Source of the DNA: Plecoglossus altivelis
Taxonomy: Eukaryota; Chordata; Actinopteri; Osmeriformes; Plecoglossidae
Assembly (NCBI GenBank): GCA_036571765.1
Contig: BROE01000028.1
Span: 4,671,143-4,735,142, forward strand
DNA length: 64,000 bases
Reading direction: 5' to 3'
Shown here: in pieces, positions 24,101-35,882 of the stretch
Layout: every line of letters starts with the position of its first letter
How positions within the stretch are numbered: position 1 is the stretch's first letter
Made by a program: the position numbers and the translations under genes
The notes under the pieces: generated by a model
The model's input: only the letters and a program-made list of their open reading frames with translations
Told to the model about the DNA's origin: nothing
Databases searched by the model: none

Positions 24101-27100
24101 ATCCCTGATAGCTGGAAGACATACAGTCAGGTCCATAAATATTGGGAAATCGACACAATCTTTGGCTCTATACACCAGCACAATGGATTTCAAATGAAAC
24201 AAACAAAATGTGCTTTAACTGCAGACTGCCAGCTTTAATTTGAGGGTATTTACATCCAAATCAGGTGAACGGTGTAGGAATTACAACAGTTTTCATATGT
24301 GCCTTCCACTTGTTAAGGGACCAAAAATTATGGGACGATTGGCTTAGCTGTTCCATGGCCAGTTGTGTTATTCCCAATTACTATTATTAATTATTATTAA
24401 TTTCCCCAATTACAATGAGCAGATAAAAGTTCCAGAGGTCATTTCAAGTGTGCTATTTGCATTTGGAATCTGTTGCTGTCAGTCAAGATGAGATCCAAAG
24501 AGCTGTCACTATCAGTGAAGCAAGCCATTATTAGGCTGACAAAACAAAACAAACCCATCTGAGATAGCAAAAACATTAGGCGTGGCCAAAACAACTGTTT
24601 GGAAGATTTTTTAAAAGAAGGAACGCACCGGTGAGCTCAGCAACACCAAAAGACCCGGAAGACAACTGGTGGATGACCGAAGAATTTTTTCCCTGGTGAA
24701 GAAAACACCCTTCACAACAGTTAGCCAGATCAAGAACACTCTCTAGGAGGTAGGTGTATGTGTGTCAAAGTCAGCAATCAAGAGAAGACTTCAGAGTGAA
24801 TACAGGGGGTTCACCACAACCAAAACCATTGGTGAGCCTCAAAAACAGGAAGGCCAGATTACAGTTTTCCAAACGACATCTAAAAAAGCCTTCATAGTTC
24901 TGGAACAACATCCTATGGACAGATGAGACCAAGATCAACTTGTACCAGAGTGATGGGAAGAGAAGAGTATGGAGAAGGAAAGAAACTGCTCATGATCCTA
25001 AGAATACCACCTCATCAGTGAAGCATGGTGGTGGTAGTGTCATGGTGTGGGCATGTATGGCTGCCAGTGGAACTGGTTTTCTTGTATTTATTGAGGATGT
25101 GATTGCTGACAAAAGCAGCAGGATGAATTCTGAAGTGTTTCTGGCAATAGTATCTGCTCATATTCAGCCAAATGCTTCAGAACTCATTGGACGACGCTTC
25201 ACAGTGCAGATGGACAATGACCCAAAGTATACTGCAAAAGCAACCAAAGCATTTTTGACGGGAAAGAAGTGGACTGTTATGCAATAACCACGTCAATCAC
25301 CTGACCTGAATCCGATTGAGCATGCATTTCACTTGCTGGAGACAAAACTGAAGGGAAAATGCCCCAAGAACAAGCAGGAACTGAAGACGGTTGTAGTAAA
25401 GGCCTGGCAGAGCATCACCAGGGATGAAACCCAGCGTCTGGTGATGTCTATGCGTTCCAGACTTCAGGCTGTAATTGACAGTAAAGGATTTGCAACCAAG
25501 TATTAAAAAGGGATAATTTGATTTATGATTATTATTCTGTCCCATTTCTTTTGGTCCCTTAACAAGTGGGAGGCACATATGCAAACTCTTGTAATTCCTA
25601 CACCGTTCACCTGATTTGGATGTAAATACTCTCAAATTAAAGCTGACAGACTGCAGTTGAAGCACATTTTGTTAGTTTAATTTGAAATCCATTGTGGTGG
25701 TGTATAGCGCCAAGTTTTTTTGAATTGTGTCGATGTCCCAATATTTATGGACCCGACTGTGTGTCTACAACCACAGTCCCATCCTATATAATATTGCGAT
25801 TGAATTCCAGCGATATTGGTGATGAGTTTAGTGCAGAGTTCTATAGATAAGTGTTATCACCATCACTTTATGAACTTTTTCCCCCTTATGATGACAGTCA
25901 TTCAAGGACAGGCTGGAAAAGAGCGTGTTTGCCAGAAGAAAAGCACACAGCCATCATCATATCTCTAATTATGGTTGGGGCGGTGTGAAGGCACATCACA
26001 GCCAAAAGGGCCAAGATGCCAAGCGCCAGATTGTATCTGTAGTTATGTTTGGGCAAATGTCTGTTTTCTACTGCATACTCTCACAGCAGATCTGTTATTA
26101 TCAGTTTAATGTGTGTTATTGAAACCATTATAAAGTACACCTTACCTTGTGCTTTGGCACGCTGTAATACTGAGTACACTTCATTGCCAAAGGTAGTGTT
26201 GCACTCATAGGCTACCGCATAAGCACTGAGGCCCAGCGTTTTAGCATTCGCCTTCACCCCACAGTGGTACGCGGTAGCCGTGCTTGCACTGTCTGCTACC
26301 TGCTTATCGACGCTGTACGTCTGGGAAGCAAAACACAATCACAAAGACCAGCATAACATTACTGCAAACCTACGATGTCTGCTATACATTTAAGTTGGAA
26401 TCCTCAAGAACAACTACTTCAAACTTAAAATAAATGAGAAAGTACTGTAAATATATTTTTTCATTTGATTGAAGCTACTGGTGGAAAGGAACTCTAGAAC
26501 AAGTTTGCATGCCCATATTTTGTGATAATCAAATGTGAAAACAGGATTACGCACAAATCTCAGTCAACCTTAACACCCAAATAGTTTCTATTGCAAAAAC
26601 GCATGAAAAAAAGTTTTCCATGCAGTACAAGGAGGAATTTACAGAGCTGAAACATGGAGGAATGAGACAAGACGCAACATGTCAAATCAGAAAAGCATGT
26701 CAATTGAGCACACACCAAAACACGCACACGCCCACCTCGAGGTTCCCCTGCACCATTTTATTTCTACATTCAGCTTTCCTCTCAGTCACACATGTGATGC
26801 TAGCAACCTTAGTGTAATCTTATCGTGGTTATCTTCATTGTTATTCACGTTTGTGCTTGTGTGTACTGCCATGAAGAGTTTTTAATTTTTTGTCCCCCAA
26901 TGCAAATCTAAATTTAATCTAACACAAATGTTCAGAAGAGATCCTAGTAGTAGGATCATCCTACCTTAGACAGTGCCAGGTAAGGGAAGCTATCCATGGC
27001 TAGCACCGTCTCCTCCCCCGAGCGGCCCTCCATCTGGCCCCTCAGGATTCGCGCAGCTGACACCGTGGACACCCCCATTCCTGATTGGCAAACAAGTTGA

Positions 27101-28421
27101 CAAATGTGCTTTGTTGCAGCTGAACTCCCACAAGCTATGGATAGTCTGAATTTAATGGAGTCCGCTTCAACCTTCATTGGTTCTGAAGCCAAGGTGAAAG
27201 ACGTTAAACAAGCAATGAAAGTGAACGTTTATAACAAGATGGCCAACACACTGGCCATTTATACTGTGCCTTTTCAAAATGACTAATATAACTACTATTC
27301 AGAAGTATATAAATTCGACTACGATGCAGAGTTTCTCTCTACCATCAATGCACTGAGATGACCCATCATTCCGATTCATCAATTCGTTGAGCATGTACCT
27401 CGGTCAGGGTCCTTGAACCATTTTAAACCAGGTAAAAACGTCTGTTGGACTCGTGCCTTTGCTTGACAGCAAACAAATGAAACTCAGACCTATTGATTTT
27501 GCGAGTAAAGACAGGCCTATCTTTTCCAAACTGAGAACAAAATCAGAAGTAAGGAAAAAAACTCGGCTCAGAGTTGTGATACTTCAAGTCCACATCATAT
27601 TGTGAGGCAGGGAGAAGTGCACGGTTTCCAGACAGTGCCATGCTCTACATGAACACCATCTGGTTATCATATGTTGAACGGTTCCGGCTCTTTACCGTCC
27701 CCCAGGAAGAGGATGATGTTCTTGGCGCGGTGTGCCCGGGGGCGGAGCCTCAGTGCTGCTTGTAGCGTCTCCTTGGCCTGCGAGTTCCAGTAGGCTGGCT
27801 CCTTCTCTTGCTCTGCTACTCAACACCACAGAGAGAGAAAACAAGGGAAAAAAAGAAAGGCAGTGTTAAGTTGGACTGCTGCGTGTCTTGGCTTGGCACC
27901 TATGCAACATTAGCGTGGCCTCCTGTGATGCAGAACGGATCTGAGGAGCCGTCAGGAAAAAGGTTAGCGAAAGAAAGACACCTTGACAGCACTACGATCC
28001 TGTGGGTGGACTGGAAGACTGGGCCGATGGTTTAGCAAGAAGTAGAAAAGAACATTCCGCCACGCTGCACACCAAAACAACGGAAAGACAAACAGTCCAT
28101 CTATCCTAGTACGTCATAACACTTTACACAAGCCGGGCCTGAAACACACACACAGTTAAACACATACACATTCCCTCCTCCTACAACCAACACACCCCCC
28201 TCCACACACACACGCACACTCTACAACAAAAAAATGTTGAGTTTACCTGTGTCAGCCCATCCTCCAGTCTGTTCACCCACAGTGTTCTAATGTTACAAAC
28301 CAGGGGACAATAACCCTGTTGTTTCCTCACCTTGGTCCTCCGTGAGGCCCTCAGAGGAGAGCAGCAGAAAACCTAGAAGGAGCGTCCGGAGCCTGGGGGC
28401 CCAGCTCTGGGACACCTGCAT
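21169..28421 (-). CDS. alpi: Intestinal-type alkaline phosphatase, tandem copy B
   Basis: Eleven exons: 28331-28421, 27696-27815, 26965-27080, 26146-26320, 23857-24029, 23543-23677, 23393-23468, 23118-23252, 22814-23005, 21623-21739 and 21169-21440, giving about 533 aa. It has the same enzyme role and intron positions as copy A. Visible features: signal peptide MQVSQSWAPRLRTLLLGFLL; LFLGDG; catalytic serine in VADSASTATAY; SRSWYSDADMP; GRIDHGHHDG; TADHSHVFTFGG; SETHGGEDVAIYAKGP; and a hydrophobic GPI tail LCLCSLLLLLF. AHVMAYAACLKPYTDC fits the intestinal type. Exon 6 is 9 nt longer and exon 7 is 6 nt longer than in copy A, and the C-terminal tails differ. Intron 4 carries a dead Tc1 element in the opposite direction, and intron 10 a SINE fragment. 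Intron 8 has the same unusual ends as in copy A. An alternative first exon may lie at 30,993-31,056. Confidence 0.93.
21850..22005 (+). repeat. tRNA-derived SINE fragment in phosphatase intron 10
   Basis: A pol III B box, GGTTCGAATCC, lies at 21,906-21,916. It is followed by a CTGCATGCCCTCCTCTGTG-like body and an ACTAAAGCAAAA tail, as in common teleost tRNA-derived SINEs. I see no convincing A box or cloverleaf, so this is not a tRNA gene. Confidence 0.5.
24124..25759 (+). mobile_element. Tc1/mariner-family DNA transposon, inactive
   Basis: This 1.6-kb element has long inverted repeats of about 210 bp. The left end begins CAGTCAGGTCCATAAATATT and the right end is its complement with several mismatches. 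It lies in intron 4 of phosphatase copy B, opposite to the gene. The left flank keeps TA, while the right flank reads TG, so the TA target duplication has decayed. The middle holds a broken transposase. The imperfect arms and stop codons show an old, immobile copy. Confidence 0.93.
24488..25506 (+). pseudogene. Degenerate Tc1 transposase
   Basis: The frame opens with MRSKELSLSVKQAIIRL, the usual Tc1 start with a helix-turn-helix N-terminus, and is then broken by frame changes. The DDE catalytic triad is still readable: WTDETKI (first D), MDNDPKYTA (second D) and SPDLNPIEHAF (final acidic residue). A stop codon (TAA at about 25,285) replaces the residue after VMQ, just before the PRQSPDLNPIE block. 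The C-terminus ends IDSKGFATKY. The protein cannot be made intact. Confidence 0.9.
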
Positions 28422-28514
28422 CCCTACCCTGGAGCCTGGGCGAAAAGGCGCTTCAACAACCAGCACTTAGGACGAGAGAGAGAGATATTGTGCCTCCCCC
28501 AAACCTTCAGCTCA

Positions 28515-28524
28515 GCCTTTTAAA
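28515..28524 (-). promoter_or_regulatory. TATA-like box of phosphatase copy B
   Basis: GATTTAAAAGG on the minus strand lies about 95 bp upstream of the proximal start codon. Its spacing suits a core promoter with a short 5' UTR. It is called on motif and position only. Confidence 0.4.
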
Positions 28525-28529
28525 TCTCA

Positions 28530-30480
28530 GGGTGTGTTGCCGGCAAAGGCCACAGCCAGCTCATAGGCTTAGAGAAGGGGAGAGAGAGCAAAAAAAAAGA
28601 GGGTAAAAAGATGAGAATATTTGGGGGGAAAGCAAGGACCACACAAGCGCTAGTATAGTTCCTCACAAGGAGAAGTGATCTCTTCTCTTCAATTTCATTT
28701 GCAATGTGCAGTCCCTGTTTGTTTAAAAAGTCTGGTTTTATTCACTTTCTTTTGCCGCCGTTTAAAAAATGGTGTGTTATAGAAATTGAAATACCCTTTG
28801 ATGTGGGAAATGTTCTAATGGGTACTTTTATGCACCGGTTGATTTAACTGAGAGGGGGGAAAAAATGGCTGCTCCATTTTTGTTGGCTTTCGACAATTCA
28901 AATCACAATCACTGCTTTTTCATTTCTCCTCCCCCCTCTCCGGGAAAAATAAATCTTGTGTGCAAAATGGGTCCAACGGGTTTATTCTTGCGAGTATCTT
29001 GATTGAGTCATGATGTGCACTGGATTTCATGCTAGGGTCATATTTCCATTTTCCTCACTAACTCATGTATGCGCTTGTAAAAATGCCTCTACTTCATTAT
29101 CAACCAAACAAGCAGTTTTTTGGGGGTCAGGAACTAAGCTTTTTTCCATTTGTGAGGTAGTCGAGATCGCCTGTGGTTTAAATATCATGTTCATTTGACT
29201 TAACAATTGTTGTTTAAAACAAAGTGAAGCCAGGATTGTTCAGTTGGAGGCCAAAGTCAAACACTTTTTTCACACAAAGTACACACAAATGCATTTAAAT
29301 CTCAGTGCATCCAAATGTCTTTTCTATAAAACTTATGGAAAATGATTTTCCTGAAACAGTAGTGAGCAGGGCTGCCGTGAGTCACAGACAGCTTCTGTGG
29401 TAGATCTACTTGTCTGCCAGTGCCAATGAGTCATCAGTGGAGAGTGGTGGGTTGTGGTCATTGTAGTCACGTGTGAACAATCAAGCTAATAAAAACGGGG
29501 GGAATCCGAGGGGCTTCTTGCAAAGAGGCCTCCGATAATGTGGCCGCACTATGGAGACCAAAATACAAGAGCAGACACGCGAGCCTCCCAACTTGTGGAG
29601 ACATGTCTGTCCATTGTCAAGATTGCTCAGTTGGCAGAGAGTCCCTCTCCCTCTCCGAAGCAACAGCACTCACGTCTGTCTCTGTAACAGAAGTGTACTC
29701 CTACAGAAACACGTGAACACATCGAGTTTGACTCAAAACTACCAACTCGCTCGTCAAACATCTTACAGTAGATGCTTCAAAAGACACTCCACACTCCCTG
29801 CAGAAAGTGGGGCCCAAATTACGATGTACATCCTATTTCACAGCTTCCAACAAACTGGCGTCTGCTGGACAGCCTGCTTGAATTACAGTGGTTGGACCAG
29901 ATTATGTTTCTAGATTATAGCGCAGAGGAAAATGTTTAGGTGCAGGTTGTCAGACCAGAGATGTGGGTGGTGCAGACCACACATCCCCCTTCTCAAAGAG
30001 GGGGAACATTCCACTTCCTGTCTTTTGATCTTGATAGCAAGGGCAGTTTGAAAAGATGGAAGAGATCGCGCCTTACAGGGAGCAAAGAGGAGAGAATATT
30101 TAGAGACCGAGAGAGTGAAATTGTGGATTCACTGCGAGTAAGACTTGAGCACAGATAAAGAGGGAAGGCAAAAGAGAGAAAGAGACAATATGCGGAGGGG
30201 AAAAAAGGAAGACGGTAACATAAAGACAGAACTGCTAGGATAATCAGTCAAGCTAACTCAGACCGTGATGCCGTTGATCTATTTTGTCTTAGTCACGTCT
30301 ATGGAGCAGGGACATGTTCACATCCACCCAAATAGACAGTGAATGATCCCATAAATCTGGATCAATAAGTAGAATGAGTGGGGAGTGTTGATGACATAAC
30401 ACACAACTTTACACACAGCTGTGCCAAGCTTTCTTCTCAAGACCAGTGCTACCCATGGCTGGCTGCTCGTAAAAGGGGAT
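28530..30480. other. 5' flank of phosphatase copy B, no exon recognised
   Basis: This region holds purine-rich and A-rich simple tracts and moderate AT-rich DNA. No coding exon or named repeat is recognised. It would be intronic if the distal first exon at 30,993-31,056 is used. Confidence 0.5.
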
Positions 30481-30503
30481 TCGTTTATGGCTGCAGGAGC
30501 GCT

Positions 30504-30526
30504 TGATTGGGGAACAATTATAAAAG
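30504..30526 (+). promoter_or_regulatory. TATA-box promoter, plus strand
   Basis: TATAAAAG at 30,519-30,526 is preceded by GATTGG (an inverted CCAAT) about 15 bp upstream. A candidate first exon with a strong donor follows. Its target gene is unknown. Confidence 0.4.
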
Positions 30527-30549
30527 CGACAGGGAGGCAAGGTCCCTTA

Positions 30550-30624
30550 CAGAACCAGCAGCACTGGTGAGAGATTATTACTCAGAGATCAAACACTGTG
30601 CTTGAGAAGCTGCAGGCAATAAAC
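30550..30624 (+). other. Candidate non-coding first exon
   Basis: The sequence runs from the expected start site, about 30 bp after the TATA box, to a consensus donor (AAAC|GTAAGT). It contains no ATG, so it would be a 5' UTR exon of a plus-strand transcript. An internal alternative donor is CTG|GTGAGA. No downstream coding exon was recognised; the transcript could be a long non-coding RNA. Confidence 0.3.
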
Positions 30625-30992
30625 GTAAGTTACTGGTTCCCATAAAGAAGATATATAGGGGTCACTTGATCCTAATAATGGTACAGTGGCAAAAGTAGCC
30701 ATGGTTAGCATTTTGTTTTAAGTGACTCAATGATAATACGTAAAACAAAAGTCCACAGACGAAATAATTTTACACAAGTGGTTAAGCTTGCGTCTTGTAC
30801 ATGTGATGTTTAATGAACTATATTGTATTCCTGAGCGTGATGTCACATTTTGTAATGTATTACTAAGAAGAGTCCGCAATAGTCACTCCATGTAATCCTG
30901 GGCGTGAGCAGACTTGCATGTGGTCATTGTTAACTAAACTACAACTAATGGGCTTTCCACATAGAAAAGCAATAATTAATTGAAAAACTTAC

Positions 30993-31056
30993 CCAAGCCT
31001 TCCACTGTGGAGCAGCAGCATCCAATTAGAAGAAGGGAGTACATCAGTCGCTTCAT
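30993..31056 (-). CDS. Candidate alternative first exon of phosphatase copy B (signal peptide)
   Basis: The minus strand reads MKRLMYSLLLIGCCC, a textbook short signal peptide, and continues STVEGL to a perfect donor (TTGG|GTAAGT). The exon ends in phase 1, exactly as the proximal first exon of copy B does. Spliced to exon 2 (27,815), it would give VEGL followed by AEQEKEPAYWN with no frame change. It could instead be the relic first exon of a lost third phosphatase copy, or belong to an unseen gene. Transcript evidence is needed to choose. Confidence 0.5.
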
Positions 31057-31099
31057 CCTCTTTGTTCCAGGGCCTTGGTGTTCGTGGTGTGAATCATTC

Positions 31100-34000
31100 C
31101 TTCTCTCCCTCTCTCTCTCCCTTTCTGCCCTGTACTTGAATCCTTCCTGTAAATTCTAAACACAAAATCCTACAAGCTGGCTGCCTAAATCTTGCTCCGA
31201 AACAATGGCTGGCAAAGTTTTCACCTCTAGGGAACAGAGGAGTAATAAATGACTGACGTAACCCCCCCCCCCCCCCCCACACACACCCCAAGTTCCTCAT
31301 TATAGCCTATGCATCCTTTTTTACAGGGAAAGAGAAGAAAAAAAGAAAGGGGGAAACAAGCACCACTCACCTCTCTAGAACTTCCATAGATTCTACAAAG
31401 CCCTCTCTCGCTGCTTTTAGAGTGTCCTGTCCATCAGGCAGTACGGCTGCAAATCAAAGCGTCCTTCTTCATGGACACAAGCCTGTCAAACATTTCCTCG
31501 GAGCCAGGGCTTGTGCTTGGATCTTTTAGGGTTATGTTGACTTCAGATTTGTCAAAAGGAGAGAAAGACACACAAGAGACTCACTCCAAGCAGTGCCACT
31601 TAGGAATACAATGGGATTGTGTGCAGATATGTGAAACCAACAATTATGTGGAAAAACAACCTTATCTGGAAAGAAACAAATTAACATACGAGGTGGTGGT
31701 TTATTGGGAGCCCTGGTGGGGAAAGAAAAAGTTGGGAAGTGGCCCACATGCAAACATAACTTCTTCCCTCCTCCCACACAAGTAAATCTTTTCACTCACC
31801 TCATGTCTCCAACACATCAAACAGTCCTTGTTATCCACACAGGCATAAATAAATTGTGAGAAAGATTGAATGAGAAATAGAAAGCGGATGTTGGCTGCAT
31901 AGATAGTCAAAGCGTTGGTATTACAGCTTCATTGGAAACACATGTACACCAGCTGTAGTTATTTCACCTGGCACGACCTGCTGCAGGAGTAGGTAGGAGC
32001 AGAAACATGGAGATGGATGCTGGATAATGACACGCGGAGTACTTCAAACAGTATTTCATACATAGGCCTGACAGGATCCTCTATTAAGGCACATTCGGTC
32101 ATTTTTCAGCGCCAATTTAAATGAGTTTGTCTTGAAATGGTTTGCTGCATGCAGTTAAAATGGCCTTAGATGTTGAGACAATACTGAAGAGAATTTAATT
32201 TGTCTTCCATTCACATTCTGTTTAACAAAGTCCTCAACAAAGGCAGACTTTAAAGAGTAGCTTGTATTTTGGCCCATATAAGAGACAGGCGTCAAAATGG
32301 ACATGAAGTTGGACATTGCGGACACTTTATTTTATCTGTCCAAATCCTTTTCACGCTTATGTAGGACAAGTTCCTGAAGTCCCACTTTGGTCACACAATA
32401 GTTCGGAACAACTACACAACCACTCTGTGTGTTTGCAGGGACCAGAACGTTATTTTCATGAGAATATGGAGAAGGATGAACCCAGCAACAGACACACGCC
32501 CGTCCCAGTTGAGTGACTCACCAACATATGGGACACACACACACACACAGACTAGGAAGTGATACTTCAGCAGAATCTAAAAATGTATATTTATTCCGTT
32601 GCTAAGGGTCTGGGAGACTAATAATAAACCACATGCCAGCACCAGACATTCAGCAGTGTCCTTAGATATCAAAAATACCTCTGTATGAATGGCAGTATTG
32701 GTTTTCACTGGAAGCTGAGTAGTCCATGCAGCATCACCTTAGCCAGACTGTGACGAGGTTGGCCATCTGGTTACACAAATACAAGTGCCCATTGTAGGCT
32801 GTGGCCTTTAAAAGTAATATACAGAGATTTTTTACAAGAGATGGATTGGATATTAAATGACATGACCATAAATACCATGTAAACGGAACTGCAAAAGAGT
32901 CTTCATGAGAGAACGAGCCCTGCTTCCTCTTCTGCATTTTACACAGAATGGGTCTCGGTTTGCTGTCAGTATTGAAGGCATCTTCAAAATGTTTTTGTCA
33001 TAGTGTACACGTTATCGCGTTAACGTTTGTTGACATGATTTGCCTGGAAATATAGACAAGGCTTTGAGCTGATCCATCAACGGCTATCAATAAGACACTC
33101 AAAAAGCTCAGCGCGAGATCATGAACTAAAAATGGGAGTCTTGTTTTAAATGAGACAAATTATATTTCACAGTAGCGTCATTGTGGAGAAGCCTTAAGAC
33201 AGCGAAACAATGGCCTGCTTCTTCTAAATATGTATGGAGGCTAAGTTAATAATGGTCTAGATCGATTCCATTCCAAATGTTTGACGTCTTGAACACCTGA
33301 GCTTTGAACACCCATTTTCAAAAAAGACCTGCATTCTGTGTCAAATGCAGAAGAGGAAGCAGGGCTAGTTCTCGTCCTCTCTGTGTTTTCAGACCTGATG
33401 TGTCCCTTCCCTGTTCTAAGGCCACAGGTAACAGACATCTTGGAGACCGTTCTCCAAGCCACACATTTTGTTGATTTGTTGCATATTGGACTGTTTGCTT
33501 CTGCACCCTGGTTACGCACTCTCCCACCGCCCACCTACACAGCTGATCTGACAGACACAACATTGGTTATGTTGCTGGTCGTTTCTTTAATTTTTTAATG
33601 AACACATTTTGTAAATAAAAATTGACCCTTGGCTTCTCCTACTCACACTTTGTCACAGCGTCTAAGCCGGGTGTGTGACAATGTGTGTATAAAAAAAAAG
33701 CTAAAGGATTTAATTCTTGAGAATGTCAAACAGGAATGTAGAGTCAGTTATCAGACATTAAAGATTTTTGACGCTGGGACACACCAATTGTACAACATCT
33801 GCAAAGTTTTCAATATTCTTAGCTGATATCAGATAAACAATTGCGATTCATAACATATAAAATAACGACATTTAAAACACTGTTGGGCTACGGTGGTGCA
33901 TGTATATGTGACGGTCTTGACCGTAAAGTCTGCACTTATTTTATTCCATTGCGTTTTCCTTTTCTGCGTTTCCTGTTATCGCACCCCCGGATGCGCATCA

Positions 34001-35880
34001 GGATGGGCTTGGCTCCAGGCTCCTGCGATTCCAGTACACGTCTTCTACACCACCTGTCAGACTTTCACACCTGTGGTTCATCATCACCCTGCAGCATAAC
34101 GTCCTCCGGTTCTCCAACCACTCACCGCCAGGGGGGTCATCATCAACGTCGCTAACGAAAGCCGAGTTTACATTATAAAGCCTCACTTAGGCTAGCGTCA
34201 ACCTTGATTTAAGTCTCAACATGTTCCACTAACGTCCCGTTCCTCTAACAGGCAACACTCATTCAAGCTAGACTTCGATAAGCTCACTGAGCACACTGAG
34301 AGCAGAAGCAGCCCAGATCAGGCCATCCTTGAAAAGAGTAGTTGTGTCGCAAAAATTGGTTGTTATTTGGGGTTGTCCACCAAAATAGTAATATCACTTC
34401 AATTAACACATAGAGGGAGACAACTTGCCAAACCATGATGACCGTTTCTTGGCCTACTGATAATTTGTATAATGGACGAGCTGTGTGAGACTTAACACAG
34501 GCCAATATTCTCAACCGGAGATTGAGAATAATAGCCAAAAAAGAGCGCGGCATACGTTTAAAATTGCAGGATGAATTTCAAAACACTGAAGAAGGCCGGC
34601 TTGCACTTAATGTGAGCTGAAAGTTTTTGTTTGCACATTTTGAACAAAAGAATGAATTGCTTTAAAATAACTTTGCTACACACATTTATTAAATGATAGA
34701 CTAAAAACTGAGCATTCAAATGAAATGGGTATTCATTTACATGCAGATCAACCTCAGATTTCCAGATCAGACGGTGACCCAAACTGTAGCTTTTAGCTTT
34801 TAAACTGGTTTTGCACGACTAAGAACAAATCATTATTATATTACAAATGCAAATGTAATCCAAATTCAGTTACTACTGTTCTGTCAGACAGTGTACTCCT
34901 GTACATTTAGGCTATGAAAAGATTTCCAACATTGTCTGCTTCCACATGTCCAGATGGGGCTTGGGCAGTGGCAGACTGGCTGTTTGGAGGGCAGGGCTAG
35001 AAACATTAAAAGGTCTGCTATTGCACAACATGGTACCTCACCAGTGTAACAAGGGGAATGGGACAAGACTCCCAAGTGTCGTTACAGTTGGCATGTCGTA
35101 GGGAAAATTGGAAGTAGGACCATGGAAACCATCAAGTTTAGACCACTATATGGGTACCTTATACTGCTTCACATTTTCGCTACTATCTATGCACTCATTA
35201 GGACATGTTTTTATTTTATTATACAGGGCACACAATAATCGACATCCTGGGCACTCAAGCATGTATGCCAATGTGAATGACAGACCGTAGGGCACTTTGT
35301 CTAATTCTTGCCACTCTAAAGCATTTTAGAAATACTTTTTCAACCCTGGGCCACCAGGCAGTCAGCCCTTGAGTCTTCCAGTGGGCCTGGATACACCCAT
35401 GGGGAAGGTATATTGCAACTATAACATCGGGGAACCCAGGAGAGAATGAAGTTATACAGAAGCTTGTCAACATATAGGCTACTTTAAACAATAGAAATAC
35501 TTCATATCATTAAATTAAAAGTCTCTATTGTTGCCCTTGTTGAACCTTCACCAACCCAGTTCAAGAATGTCCCAGGTTCAAAAGACACAGAGCTACAGAC
35601 AGACTGAACAAAGGTTAAGGCATGTCTACCGTGAGTTTGTTTCCTTATGTGATTCCAGTAGACCATATAGGTCTGACTACATAGCCTGCAGTCTCTAACC
35701 CTCTATTCTACTGTTATAGTGTACTCTCCTTTCCACTACTTTCTACTACGGGTGGTAGGCTGGCTGCTCGTCTTGCTCTCTCTGCTCTCTCTCTCCTCTC
35801 TTCTCTTTCTCGGCCTCTCTCTCGTTTCTGTGGTGTGTGTGGTGTGTGTGGTTTGTGTGGAAATGGCCCATTTAGGTATA
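31100..35880. other. Gene-poor interval
   Basis: I see a 17-nt poly-C run at about 31,263-31,279, short CA and GA tracts, and a pyrimidine-rich then GTGTGTGG-rich stretch at about 35,770-35,860. No exon with both splice signals and a recognisable product was found. Confidence 0.5.
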
Positions 35881-35882
35881 AG

